DNA of 64,000 bases from Bradyrhizobium sp. CIAT3101 (GTDB lineage: Bacteria > Pseudomonadota > Alphaproteobacteria > Rhizobiales > Xanthobacteraceae), in assembly GCF_029714945.1 (NCBI RefSeq), contig NZ_CP121634.1, positions 9,135,001 to 9,199,000 on the forward strand. Direction: 5' to 3'. Within the stretch, counting starts at the first letter, position 1. Each line of letters begins with the position of its first letter. Below the pieces are notes generated by a model. The model was not told the DNA's origin and did not search any database. It saw nothing but the letters and a program-made list of their open reading frames with translations. This document shows positions 1-8,028 of the stretch, one piece after another. The position numbers and the translations under genes are program-made.

Positions 1-182
1 CCGTCCATCTTGCGGCCCATGTGATCCAGTGCGAGCTCGAAGGAGTTGCGCATGTCGTTGCCGATCACGGCGCCCGGGCCGCTGAAGGTCGAGACGAAGC
101 CGATCTTGATGGTGTCGCCGGCGAATGCCGGGCTCGCCAGCGCGAGCGCAGCCGCACCCGCCAGCCAGAATGCTGTCTTCAT
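1..182 (-). CDS. ABC transporter substrate-binding protein, N-terminal part only (runs off the window start)
   Basis: Only the first 60 codons are present. They start at an ATG preceded by a strong AGGAGGGG ribosome binding site and encode a Sec signal peptide (MKTAFWLAG followed by an Ala/Leu-rich core ending SPAFA). The mature start DTIKIGFVSTFSGPGAVIG is typical of the periplasmic binding proteins of branched-chain amino acid/aromatic acid ABC transporters (Peripla_BP_6 family). The ligand cannot be judged from this fragment. It is divergent from the NADH dehydrogenase-like gene. Confidence 0.8.
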   Translation of the reverse strand, partial: MKTAFWLAGAAALALASPAFAGDTIKIGFVSTFSGPGAVIGNDMRNSFELALDHMGRKMD

Positions 183-480
183 AACCACTCCCCTCCTTAT
201 TATTGATCCCGGAAACGGGGTGATCGCCGCCCCGGGTCTGTCTCTATTGAACGCAAAATCTGTCGCGCCGCCAATGGCTCAGCGCTCGCCCTGCACCATA
301 TTTCGCCCCAATCGCCGATGGCAAGAAATATAATTCTACTCACTTCGGCCGTGGCTGCGGCGCTTTTTCGCGGCCAATCGATACATCGGGCCTATTCCCC
401 GATTGATGACGGCTATTGGACCACGGGGCCCAATCCGCACTTAAATGAGGAAAGTGAGCAGCGAGATTCGAGGGCACATC
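183..480. other. Intergenic region between divergent genes, about 300 bp
   Basis: This stretch separates the divergent SBP and NADH dehydrogenase-like genes and must hold both promoters. It is more AT-rich than its surroundings around 325-345. I see no convincing dyad, repeat or small gene. Confidence 0.4.
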
Positions 481-1743
481 ATGACCACGACACCGCATCG
501 CGTCGTCATCGTCGGCGCAGGCTTCGGCGGATTGGAGACGACCTACCGGCTGGCGGGCGCGCCGGTCGAGATCACGCTGATCGACCGCCGCAACCATCAT
601 CTGTTTCAGCCGCTGCTGTACCAGGTCGCAACCGCCTCGCTCGCGACCAGCGAGATCGCCTGGCCGGTGCGCCATTTGATGCGCGACCGGCGCGAAGTGA
701 CGACGCTGTTTGCGACCGTCAGCGGCGTCGATGCCGACAGGCGCTGTGTGCTGATCGACGACGGCAGCGAGGTGCCCTACGACACGCTGGTGCTCGCCAC
801 CGGCGCGCGCCACGCCTATTTCGGCCACGACGAGTGGGAGGCTTGGGCGCCCGGCCTGAAGACGCTGGAAGACGCGACCACGCTGCGCCGTCACATCCTG
901 GTGGCGTTCGAGCGCGCCGAGCGCGAGACCGATCCGGCCAGGCGCGCGGCGCGGCTGACTTTCGTCATCGTCGGCGCCGGCCCGACCGGCGTCGAGCTTG
1001 CCGGCACCATCGCCGAGATGGCGCACCACACGCTGCCTGCAGATTTCCGCAACATCGACACCCACAAGGCCCGGGTGGTCCTGATCGAGGCCGGCCCGCG
1101 CGTGCTCGCAGGCTTTCCCGACAATCTCTCGGCCTATGCGCAGGCCTCGCTGGAAAAGATCGGCGTCGAGGTCGTGCTCGGACAGGCCGTCACCGAGATC
1201 AATCGTGAGGGCGTCGTGTTCGGCGGCAAGCTGCTCGAGGCCAAGACACGAATTTGGGCCGCCGGCGTGCGCGCCTCGCCCGCCGCCGAATGGCTCGGCG
1301 CACCGGCTGATCGCGCCGGGCGCGTGCAGGTCGCAGACGATCTCACCATCCCGGGCCATCCCGAAATCTTCGCGATCGGCGACACCATCAATATCAACGC
1401 CTGGGAGGGCAAGCCGGTGCCCGGCATCGCGCCGGCCGCGAAGCAGCAGGGCCGCCACGTCGCCGAAACCATCAAGGCGCGGCTGCGGGGCGAGAGCAAG
1501 GGCGCATTCCGCTACAAGCACTCCGGCAGCCTCGCGCAGATCGGCAAGCGGCTCGCGGTGATCGATTTCGGCAAGGTGCAGCTGCGCGGCACCATCGCGT
1601 GGTGGATCTGGGGCATCGCCCACATCTACTTCCTGATCGGCCTGCGCCACCGCCTCAGCGTGGCGCTGAGCTGGCTCTGGATCTACGCGCGGGATCAGCG
1701 GGCGGCGCGGCTGATCACGCAAGGGAGCAGCAAGGTGGCGTAG
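481..1743 (+). CDS. NAD(P)/FAD-dependent oxidoreductase, type II NADH dehydrogenase-like
   Basis: The product is a 420 aa flavoprotein. Two Rossmann dinucleotide-binding motifs are visible: an N-terminal FAD site (VVIVGAGFGGLE) and a central NAD(P)H site (FVIVGAGPTGVELAG). A second FAD contact, EIFAIGD, lies near residue 305. The C-terminal 50 residues are rich in Trp and hydrophobic residues (WWIWGIAHIYFLIGL) followed by basic residues, the membrane-anchoring tail of type II NADH:quinone oxidoreductases. The family oxidises NADH and reduces quinone at the inner face of the membrane without pumping protons. An in-frame ATG at 445 is possible, but the ATG at 481 has a GAGG-like site upstream and begins at the conserved strand. 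It appears monocistronic and is followed by a palindromic repeat. Confidence 0.82.
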   Translation: MTTTPHRVVIVGAGFGGLETTYRLAGAPVEITLIDRRNHHLFQPLLYQVATASLATSEIAWPVRHLMRDRREVTTLFATVSGVDADRRCVLIDDGSEVPYDTLVLATGARHAYFGHDEWEAWAPGLKTLEDATTLRRHILVAFERAERETDPARRAARLTFVIVGAGPTGVELAGTIAEMAHHTLPADFRNIDTHKARVVLIEAGPRVLAGFPDNLSAYAQASLEKIGVEVVLGQAVTEINREGVVFGGKLLEAKTRIWAAGVRASPAAEWLGAPADRAGRVQVADDLTIPGHPEIFAIGDTININAWEGKPVPGIAPAAKQQGRHVAETIKARLRGESKGAFRYKHSGSLAQIGKRLAVIDFGKVQLRGTIAWWIWGIAHIYFLIGLRHRLSVALSWLWIYARDQRAARLITQGSSKVA

Positions 1744-1751
1744 CTTTTCTT

Positions 1752-1890
1752 CCTTCTCCCCTTGCGGGAGAAGGTGGCGCGAAGCGCCGGATGAGGGGTC
1801 TCTCTCCGCTCGCGAGACCGTCTTCGAGGGGAGAACCCCTCACCCGGCTTCGCTCTGCGAAGCCACCCTCTCCCGCAAGGGGAGAGGGTG
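1752..1890. repeat. Class A intergenic palindromic repeat, copy 1
   Basis: Each end is a short hairpin of the type TCTCCCC-TTGCGG-GGAGA. The two ends are also inverted relative to each other (start ccttctccccttgcgggag, end ctcccgcaaggggagagg), so the whole element can fold into a long cruciform. It lies between convergent genes. The same design recurs at 5186, 14548 and 16650. Confidence 0.85.
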
Positions 1891-1911
1891 CAGCAGCGCT
1901 CGCGGCCGCCC

Positions 1912-3123
1912 CTATTTCACCAACTCGCACCCACCCTCTGCCATCGGGCGAAACGCCTGCTCCGCGGGAATCGTCGAGACCAGCTTGTAATAATCGTACG
2001 GATATTTCGACTCCTCCGGCTTCTTCACCTCGAACAGATACATCGGATGCACGACGCGGCCGTCCTGGCGGATCGCGGTGTCGCCAAACAGCTTGTCCTT
2101 GCCTTTGAACTTCTTCATTTCAGGCACGACGTCCCTGGCATTATCGCTGCCGGTCGCGGCAACCGCGTTGAGATAAGCGAGCGTGGACGCATAGACACCG
2201 GCCTGGTTGCCGCTCGGCATCTTGCCGTTCATGCCGGGCCGCGCGGCAAACCGTTTTGCAAACGCACGGGTGTCGTCGTTCATGTCCCAGTAAAAGGCTT
2301 CCATGAGCTGCAGGCCCTGCGCGACCTTGATGCCCATGCCATGGACGTCGTTGATGAAGAGCAGGAAGGCGACGAGCTTCTGGCCGCCCTGCTGGATGCC
2401 GAACTCGGCCGCCTGCTTCACGGCGTTGATGGTGTCGCCGCCGGCATTGGCAAGGCCGATCACCTGCGCTTTCGAGCCCTGCGCCTGCAACAGGAACGAG
2501 GCGAAGTCCGACGTCCCGAGCGGATGCTTTGAGGAGCCGAGCACCTTGCCGCCGTGGCCCTCGATGTATTTCTGCGCTTCCGCCTCGATGCCCTTGCCGA
2601 GCGCGTAATCGACCGTCAGGAAATACCAGTCCTTGCCACCGCGCGACATCATTGCCGCGGCCGTGGTGTTGCCGGTCGCCCAGGTATCGTTGACCCATTG
2701 GATGGTGTTCGGCGAGCAGGCCTTGCCGGTGAGATCGGCGCTCGCGGTCGACGACGCCAGGAACGTGATGCGGCTGTCGCGCAACAGCGTGTTGATGGAA
2801 AGACCGACGGCCGAGTTCGGCACATCGACGATGGCATCGACGCCTTCCACATCGAGCCATTTGCGCGCGATGGCGTTGCCGACATCGGCCTTGTTCTGGT
2901 GGTCGGCATAGACGATCTCGACCTTGATGCCCTTGCCGCCGCCGTTGAAATCCTCGGCCGCCATGCGCGCGGCCTCGACCGAGCCCATGCCGTTGGTGTC
3001 CTGGAAAATACCGGAGATATCGTTGAGCACGCCGACCCGAACGACATTGTCGGATATTTCGGCGCTCGCCGCGCCGCCGATCAGGCTCGCGGCGAGCGCG
3101 AGCGTCCATTTCAAATTCTTCAT
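1912..3123 (-). CDS. ABC transporter substrate-binding protein, branched-chain amino acid/aromatic acid type
   Basis: This 403 aa Peripla_BP_6 protein has a signal peptide (MKNLKWTLALAASLIGGAASA) and a mature start (VVRVGVLNDISGIFQ) typical of LivK-like binding proteins. The start is set by a GGGAGGG ribosome binding site just upstream. It lies only 37 bp downstream of the P450 gene on the same strand, so the two are probably co-transcribed and the protein may bind an aromatic acid or related substrate of that enzyme. No permease or ATPase genes accompany it. It is clearly paralogous to the SBP at 58496-59686: both share SVEAA.MA.EDF, ADHQNK and the C-terminal MYLFEVKKP. Ligand unknown. Confidence 0.88.
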   Translation of the reverse strand: MKNLKWTLALAASLIGGAASAEISDNVVRVGVLNDISGIFQDTNGMGSVEAARMAAEDFNGGGKGIKVEIVYADHQNKADVGNAIARKWLDVEGVDAIVDVPNSAVGLSINTLLRDSRITFLASSTASADLTGKACSPNTIQWVNDTWATGNTTAAAMMSRGGKDWYFLTVDYALGKGIEAEAQKYIEGHGGKVLGSSKHPLGTSDFASFLLQAQGSKAQVIGLANAGGDTINAVKQAAEFGIQQGGQKLVAFLLFINDVHGMGIKVAQGLQLMEAFYWDMNDDTRAFAKRFAARPGMNGKMPSGNQAGVYASTLAYLNAVAATGSDNARDVVPEMKKFKGKDKLFGDTAIRQDGRVVHPMYLFEVKKPEESKYPYDYYKLVSTIPAEQAFRPMAEGGCELVK

Positions 3124-3160
3124 GGGTCCCTCCCCTTTGTTGTTTTCGCCGCCGGCGGTG

Positions 3161-4369
3161 TCAGGCCGGCGTGATCGTCACCGGCAGGCTGTCGAGCCCA
3201 CGCAGCGTGTTGTTGAAGCGGCGCTTTGGCTCGCCGGTGATCTCGATGCTGGCAACGCGGCGGGCCAAGGCCGAGAGCATCGTCTCGCCTTCGAGCCGCG
3301 CCACGAGCTGGCCGACGCACATGTGGATGCCCGAGCCGTAGCCGACATGGCCGGAGGTGCGACGCGTGATGTCGTAGCTGTCAGGCTTGTCCCAGCGTCT
3401 GGGATCGCGGTTGGCGGCGGCGAGGAACATCAGCACTTTCTCGCCTTCGCCGATGGTCGCACCTGACAGCTCGACATCGCGCGTGGTGGTGCGGAAGAAG
3501 GTCTGCACCGGGCTCTCGAACCGCACGGCCTCCTCGAACGCGTTGCGCGCGAGCGTGAGATCACTGCGCAGGCGCTGCCACTGATCGGGGAAGCGAGCCA
3601 GGCAATAGACGGCGGCACCGATCCCGTTGACCGTGGTGTCGAGGCCGGCCGACAGCAGCGAGCGCACCAGCAGCGGCGCCTCCGTCGCCGTGATGGCGCC
3701 CTCATCGACATGGGCGTGAATGCAGGCGCCGATGCCGCCCGGCGTCAGGTTCTCGCGTTGGCACTGCGCGGTGACATAGGCCTGGTGCGGCGCCGAGCGC
3801 TCGATCGCGTCCTGGCGCAGCTGGTTTGGCGGGCCGAACGCATTGAACACAAGACTCGCATAAGGAATGAGGTTCTCGCGGCCCTCCGGTTTCAACCCAA
3901 GCGCATCCGGGAAGATCGAGAGTGGATACGCCTCCGCAAGATCCGCAATCGCATCGAAGCTGCGCTTTTCCAGCAGAGTATCGACGCGCGCCTCGGCCGC
4001 CGCGGCAAAGCGGTCGCGGAGCCCCTTCATCACGGTCGGCGACAGCACGCTCGCGAGCACCGCGCGGGTGCGGGTGTGCTCGGGCGGATCGGCTTCGAGG
4101 ATCAGGCTCTGCGGCCGCCACGGCGTCTCCTTCTTGAAGTCGGACAGGCCGACGCCACGGCTGGAGCAGAACGTCGCGGGGTCGTTGAGGACCGCATGAA
4201 CCTCGGCATAGCGCGCCACGCCATAGAGCTTCCATTTGTCGAGATAGACGACCGGACCCGTCTCGCGCAGCAGCTCGTGCGTCGGATAAGGGTCGGCGAA
4301 AAAGTTCATGTCGAAGGGATCGACGTCGAGATGCGGGACGCCTGACATGGCGGAGCCGGGTGCGCTCAT
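3161..4369 (-). CDS. Cytochrome P450, CYP199A-like (para-methoxybenzoate O-demethylase family)
   Basis: The 402 aa soluble P450 carries the heme-thiolate motif GYGSGIHMCVG with ligand Cys351, the ExxR motif at E280-R283, and the I-helix acid/alcohol pair D244-T245 in SAGLDTTVNG. Compared from memory with CYP199A2/A4 of Rhodopseudomonas palustris, long stretches look near identical, including CSSRGVGLSDFKKE, SAPHQAYV and TSGHVG. The two arginines that bind the substrate carboxylate in CYP199A appear as R71 and R236-S237. The family oxidatively demethylates 4-methoxybenzoate and similar para-substituted benzoates. In R. palustris the electron-donor ferredoxin gene pux is adjacent; here that place is taken by an SBP gene. 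The start has a GGGAGGAC ribosome binding site. It is divergent from a MarR gene, its probable regulator. Confidence 0.9.
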   Translation of the reverse strand: MSAPGSAMSGVPHLDVDPFDMNFFADPYPTHELLRETGPVVYLDKWKLYGVARYAEVHAVLNDPATFCSSRGVGLSDFKKETPWRPQSLILEADPPEHTRTRAVLASVLSPTVMKGLRDRFAAAAEARVDTLLEKRSFDAIADLAEAYPLSIFPDALGLKPEGRENLIPYASLVFNAFGPPNQLRQDAIERSAPHQAYVTAQCQRENLTPGGIGACIHAHVDEGAITATEAPLLVRSLLSAGLDTTVNGIGAAVYCLARFPDQWQRLRSDLTLARNAFEEAVRFESPVQTFFRTTTRDVELSGATIGEGEKVLMFLAAANRDPRRWDKPDSYDITRRTSGHVGYGSGIHMCVGQLVARLEGETMLSALARRVASIEITGEPKRRFNNTLRGLDSLPVTITPA

Positions 4370-4407
4370 AAAAGTCCTCCCTCATTTTGATCTTGTGAAA
4401 GGGCGGC

Positions 4408-4433
4408 GCTTGCCCTTAGGTCTTCGGGCACGC
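4408..4433. promoter_or_regulatory. Candidate operator between P450 and marR
   Basis: An inverted repeat GCTTGCCC (4408-4415) and GGGCACGC (4426-4433), matching at 7 of 8 positions across a 10 bp spacer, sits in the 83 bp divergent intergenic region. It would be well placed for control of both genes by the MarR protein. It does not resemble the TTGC/GCAA box at 5106, so assignment is tentative. Confidence 0.3.
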
Positions 4434-4452
4434 CGCGAGACAGATTCCCGAT

Positions 4453-4956
4453 ATGCCGCCTTCGACCAGATCCCGCCAAAAGCCTGCGCCCGCTGAAACC
4501 GGGCCGACGCTCGATCTCGATCGTTACGTCCCGGCGTTCATCACCTTTATCGCCAACAAGCTCTCGAACAGCGCGACCGCGTTCTATCAGCGGCAGTTCG
4601 GCGTCAACGTCACGGAGTGGCGGATCATGTCGCTGCTGGCGATCGAGCCCGGCATTCCCGCCTCGCGCATCTGCCACGTCATCGGCTTCGACAAGGGCCC
4701 GGTCAGCCGCACGCTCGCCGGCCTGGAGAAGCGCGGGCATGTGTCGATCCGCACCGACCCGAATGACGGCCGCACCCATTCGATCTCGCTGACCGCGAAG
4801 GGCCGCACCACCCATGACAAGGTGATCGTCGCGGCGTTCGAGCGGGAGCGGCGTCTGCTGTCCTGCCTGAACAAGGACGAGCGCGAGGTCCTGATCGACC
4901 TGCTGCGCCGATTGCACGAGAATCTTGGCGCGGTGACGGGCGGCACCGAGGCCTGA
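4453..4956 (+). CDS. MarR family transcriptional regulator
   Basis: A 167 aa winged-helix protein. The MarR core is plain: a dimerisation helix near residues 25-50, a recognition region (ASRICHVIGFDKGPVSRTLAGLE), and the wing with the hallmark DPNDGRTHSISLT. It is transcribed divergently from the CYP199A-like gene and lies upstream of the feruloyl-CoA synthase gene, so it probably represses aromatic-acid genes until its ligand binds. The effector, perhaps an aromatic acid or CoA thioester, is inferred from context only. Confidence 0.88.
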   Translation: MPPSTRSRQKPAPAETGPTLDLDRYVPAFITFIANKLSNSATAFYQRQFGVNVTEWRIMSLLAIEPGIPASRICHVIGFDKGPVSRTLAGLEKRGHVSIRTDPNDGRTHSISLTAKGRTTHDKVIVAAFERERRLLSCLNKDEREVLIDLLRRLHENLGAVTGGTEA

Positions 4957-5105
4957 CAGGACACGCGCCGGGCGCGATCCCGCGTCACTCACGGGCATAC
5001 GCTGGCGTTTGCCCGCGGCACCCATTCTGCCGAGCATAGTTTCCTCCAGGAACAGGCGCAGCGGTTCGACCCGCCGTCATCCTTGTCCGGAACGGTTCGC
5101 ATAAA

Positions 5106-5125
5106 TTAGTTGCTTAGGCAACAAA
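5106..5125. promoter_or_regulatory. MarR-type operator box
   Basis: TTAGTTGC and GCAACAAA flank a 4 bp centre; the arms match at 7 of 8 positions. This is the classic appearance of a MarR-family operator (TTAGTTGC-N4-GCAACTAA type). It stands 150 bp beyond the marR stop and just before a short broken reading frame, not before an intact gene. Confidence 0.5.
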
Positions 5126-5131
5126 AGAATC

Positions 5132-5224
5132 ATGCAGGATAATGCGGCAGAATGGCTGGCGTATTTGGAGAAAGCCGCTTCCGCTTCTCCTCTCCCCGTT
5201 CTTACGGGGAGAGGGTTGGGGTGA
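5132..5224 (+). pseudogene. Short reading frame behind the MarR box, possibly a truncated gene start
   Basis: An ATG seven bases after the MarR-type box opens a 30-codon frame. Its first part (MQDNAAEWLAYLEKAASA) looks like an ordinary helical protein N-terminus, but the rest is encoded by the class A palindrome and stops inside it. It could be the remnant of an aromatic-catabolism gene cut by insertion of the repeat or by deletion, or a chance frame. I recognise no family. Confidence 0.25.
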
Positions 5225-5322
5225 GGGGCCTCTCTCCGCGCACGCGAGTGTCGCTGGACCTGTACCCCCTCACCCGGATCGCAAGAGCGATCCGACCTCT
5301 CCCCGCAAGCGGGGAGAGGTTA
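5186..5322. repeat. Class A intergenic palindromic repeat, copy 2
   Basis: It starts with tctccccgttcttacgggga and ends with ctctccccgcaagcgggga, inverted relative to each other, with an inner gatcgcaagagcgatc hairpin. It directly follows the C-terminal end of the feruloyl-CoA synthase gene and probably acts in its 3' untranslated RNA. Confidence 0.85.
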
Positions 5323-5340
5323 AGAGCAGCGCGGGCTCAG

Positions 5341-7191
5341 CTACAGCCCAACCCACTCATCCGACGCCTCATCATTCAACCGCGCCACGGCATCGGCACG
5401 GCGCGTCAAAACCGCGCGCTGGTTGATGTAGCCCTTGTCGGTGATCTCGCCGCCATCGACCGACGGCGGCTCGGCGAGCAGCAGCGCGCGCGTGGCGTGG
5501 CCGGAGGAATTGGCGCCCTGCTGTTTCAGTTTTGAGAGCCCCTGCTTGATGGCCGTCCTGACCTTGTCGTGCGCCAGCACGTCATTCGCGCCGGCCGTCT
5601 CCGGCAAACCGGCATGCGCGCGACAGGCGACCATGTTCGGGAACACCAGAAACCGCACCTCGTCGCCGCCATGACCGGTCACGACGATATCCTGCGCGAG
5701 CGGCGCAAGCGCGGCGATCCCGGCGACGCGCAGCGTGCCGACGCTGACCCAGGTGCCCGAGTTGAGCTTGAAGTCTTCCGCAACACGGCCATCGAAGAAC
5801 AGGCCGCGCTCCGGCCGATCGGTATCGGCAAGCTTCACGGCGTCGCCGATGAGATAGAAGCCGTCTTCATCGAAGGCCTGCCTGGTCAACTCCGGTGCCT
5901 TCCAATAGCCCGGCGTGACGTTGGGGCCGCGGACCCGCACCTCCAGCTTGTCGCCGGAGGCAACGAGCTTCAGCTCGGTACCGGGAATCGGCACGCCGAT
6001 ATTACCGGAACGCTCGGCAAGGAAATGGCAATCGGTCGCCAGCGGCGAGGTTTCGGTCGAGCCCCAGGCCGAGACCATCGGCATCGCATGACCAACCGTC
6101 TTGATCGAAAGCTCCTCCAGCGCGTCCCACAGATTCTGCGGCAATGCCGCACCGGCATAGAAGGCGAACTTCACCTCGCCGAAGAAGCGGCGGCGCAGTT
6201 CCTCATCGCCGCGCAGCGCCGTAATCAGCATGTCAAAGCCGCGCGGCACGTTGAAATAGACCGTCGGCATCACGCTTTTCAGGTTCGCAAGCGACGTCGC
6301 AAACAATCCGGGCGCAGGCTTGCCGCCGTCGATATAGAGCGAGCCGCCGTTGCGCAGCACCAGATTGAAATTGTGATTGGCGCCGAAGGTATGGCTCCAG
6401 GGCAGCCAGTCGAGAATGACGAGGTCGCCTCGACCTTGCTCGAGGAATGTCCAGGTCTGCGCCTTGGCTTGCTGGCTGGAGGTCAGCATGCGCTGGGTGT
6501 TGATGACGGCCTTTGGCGTGCCGGTCGAGCCCGAGGTGAACAGGAATTTCGCGATCGTGTCGGGCGTCACGGCGGCGAAGGCCTTTGTCACGCCGGGAAT
6601 TTCCGGCGTTGCCGCGATGGCGCGGAAGGCAAGCGCATCGGCGTCACCGGCATTGCCACTGATGATCTGTGCCGTATGCAGCGGTTTGATCGCGGCGAGC
6701 GCGGCAGCAAACGGCTTGGTTGCGGAAACGTAGATCGCACCGGGCTCAAGCAGCGCGATCATGCTCTTCAGTTTGTCAAAATCCCTGGACATCAGCGAAT
6801 AGGCCGGCGAGATCGCGGCCGAGGGCACACCGACATGCTGGGCCGCGAGTGCAAGCAGCGCGTGATCGATGCTGTTGTCCGAGAGAATGACGACGGGGCG
6901 CTCCGCACTGAGCCCCTGCGCCAAAATCCACGACGCCGCGGCGCGTACGCGGCGCAAAGCACCCGCGTAGGTCACGATGGCCCAGGGCGCATCGGCGCCG
7001 TCACGCTCGGCAAGGAAGATCGTATCCGGCGTCTGCCGCGCAAAATGCTCCAGCCAGTCGCCGACGCAGCGCGCGCAATCGCGCAAGGGTTCGCCCGAGC
7101 GCAGCACGATGCTGCCGTCGGCACGATGCTCGGCGACGGTCTTTGGTGCTGCGAACAGGCCCGAAGCGTCACCGTGTGCGGCTGAAATCAT
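5341..7191 (-). CDS. fcs: Feruloyl-CoA synthase (hydroxycinnamate-CoA ligase)
   Basis: The 616 aa protein belongs to the ANL superfamily. It has the P-loop FTSGSTGTPKAVINT, the AMP-binding WGSTETSP and the hinge region (YWKAPELTRQAF then GFYLIGDAV). The long insertion-bearing architecture, with the start AEHRADGSIVLRSGEPL, is typical of feruloyl-CoA synthases rather than benzoate-CoA ligases. These enzymes activate ferulate, p-coumarate or caffeate to CoA thioesters using ATP. The ATG at 7191 is preferred because GAGGAGGAAACG precedes it; an upstream in-frame start would add 26 unconserved residues. It is divergent from the MarR gene at 7340, like the CouR/CouB arrangement of R. palustris, but no enoyl-CoA hydratase-lyase gene follows. 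Confidence 0.88.
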   Translation of the reverse strand: MISAAHGDASGLFAAPKTVAEHRADGSIVLRSGEPLRDCARCVGDWLEHFARQTPDTIFLAERDGADAPWAIVTYAGALRRVRAAASWILAQGLSAERPVVILSDNSIDHALLALAAQHVGVPSAAISPAYSLMSRDFDKLKSMIALLEPGAIYVSATKPFAAALAAIKPLHTAQIISGNAGDADALAFRAIAATPEIPGVTKAFAAVTPDTIAKFLFTSGSTGTPKAVINTQRMLTSSQQAKAQTWTFLEQGRGDLVILDWLPWSHTFGANHNFNLVLRNGGSLYIDGGKPAPGLFATSLANLKSVMPTVYFNVPRGFDMLITALRGDEELRRRFFGEVKFAFYAGAALPQNLWDALEELSIKTVGHAMPMVSAWGSTETSPLATDCHFLAERSGNIGVPIPGTELKLVASGDKLEVRVRGPNVTPGYWKAPELTRQAFDEDGFYLIGDAVKLADTDRPERGLFFDGRVAEDFKLNSGTWVSVGTLRVAGIAALAPLAQDIVVTGHGGDEVRFLVFPNMVACRAHAGLPETAGANDVLAHDKVRTAIKQGLSKLKQQGANSSGHATRALLLAEPPSVDGGEITDKGYINQRAVLTRRADAVARLNDEASDEWVGL

Positions 7192-7268
7192 CGTTTCCTC
7201 CTCGCCCCTATCAGGGATCGGCCGCAGCCTCGTTCCGGGCCGCTTTGACGATAATGTTGGGCGGGACA

Positions 7269-7289
7269 ATTGTTGTCGTCAACAACAAT
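7269..7289. promoter_or_regulatory. Operator dyad between fcs and its divergent marR
   Basis: A perfect inverted repeat, ATTGTTGT and ACAACAAT, with 8 bp arms and a 5 bp spacer, lies midway between the divergent starts of fcs (7191) and the marR gene (7340). Position and shape fit the binding site of the neighbouring MarR protein, which would repress both directions. Confidence 0.6.
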
Positions 7290-7339
7290 CTTCCGCTGAA
7301 GCCATCGAGGCGCTAAGGTCGTGCGGCAGGAGATGCAAT

Positions 7340-7834
7340 GTGACAGCCAGCGCAGCCCAGACTTCCCCCCGCAAACGCACCGGCAATGGCGCGGCGCGGC
7401 GGATCGACGCGGACGAGATCGGACTGGACGCGCTGGTCGGCCACGCCGGCTACGCGGTGCGGCGCTTCCAGATCTGGATCTTTCAGGATTTCATCAAGAC
7501 GCTCGGCGATGTCGACATCCGCCCGACGCAATATTCGGTGCTGACGGTGATCGGCGCCAATCCCGGCCTGTCGCAGATGGCGGTGGCAAAGCGCCTCGGC
7601 ATCGAGCGCGCCCGGCTGGTGCACCTGCTCGACAGCCTCGAGCAGCGCAAGCTGGTGAAGCGGATCAAGTCGAAAGAGGACCGGCGCTCGCACGCGCTGC
7701 ATCTCACCGGCCAGGGCGAGACGGCGCTGGCCAAATTCAAGCGGCTCGCCGCCGAGCACGAGCGGCACGTCGAGGAGAAGCTCGGCAAGGCCAACCGGGA
7801 GCGGCTGCTCCGGATCCTGGCTGACTTCACCTGA
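7340..7834 (+). CDS. MarR family regulator, CouR-like
   Basis: A 164 aa MarR protein. The winged helix spans roughly residues 60-125 (PTQYSVLTVIGANPGLSQ, the recognition helix RLGIERARLVHLLDSLEQR, and the wing SKEDRRSHALHLT). The GTG at 7340 is chosen because an AGGAG site lies eight bases upstream. It is divergent from feruloyl-CoA synthase across a perfect dyad. In R. palustris, CouR represses the hydroxycinnamate genes and is released by p-coumaroyl-CoA; this gene stands in the equivalent position. Orthology is inferred from context and general sequence, not tested. Confidence 0.82.
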   Translation: MTASAAQTSPRKRTGNGAARRIDADEIGLDALVGHAGYAVRRFQIWIFQDFIKTLGDVDIRPTQYSVLTVIGANPGLSQMAVAKRLGIERARLVHLLDSLEQRKLVKRIKSKEDRRSHALHLTGQGETALAKFKRLAAEHERHVEEKLGKANRERLLRILADFT

Positions 7835-7934
7835 TCCCAGACTGCACACGATTTGAGCAAATGCCCGGAACAGGGCGTAACGACCGCAGCCTGCTCACTA
7901 GCCAACGGATCCCTCAAGTCTATGATCTCACGAT

Positions 7935-7966
7935 ATTATCCGGGGCGACCGCGCTGCCCGGATAAT
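7935..7966. promoter_or_regulatory. Dyad upstream of the allophanate hydrolase gene
   Basis: ATTATCCGGG (7935-7944) and CCCGGATAAT (7957-7966) form a perfect 10 bp inverted repeat with a 12 nt spacer. It could be an operator, a leader hairpin or the terminator of the upstream marR gene; there is no T-tract after it, which argues against a terminator. It abuts a candidate GntR site at 7965. Confidence 0.4.
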
Positions 7967-7974
7967 GTACACAA
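7965..7974. promoter_or_regulatory. Candidate GntR (FCD type) operator upstream of atzF-like gene
   Basis: ATGTACACAA, read on the other strand as TTGTGTACAT, matches the TTGTATACAA-type box used by many FadR/VanR-type GntR regulators at 8 of 10 positions. A related sequence, TTGCATACAA, lies upstream of the minus-strand nitrogen operon at 18607. The GntR gene at 9980-10702 would be the binder. Confidence 0.35.
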
Positions 7975-8028
7975 TGGCATATCGCTTGCTTCAATCCGGG
8001 TAAGACCTGTTGCCGGAGTTTTGTCACC

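Noticed and set aside
340..1722. A 460-codon minus-strand frame opposite the NADH dehydrogenase-like gene
   Set aside because: The plus strand carries both Rossmann motifs; the opposite frame is compositional.
1752..1890. Repeated hairpins considered as a CRISPR array
   Set aside because: There is no regular repeat-spacer unit; each locus is one large inverted palindrome. No cas genes are present.
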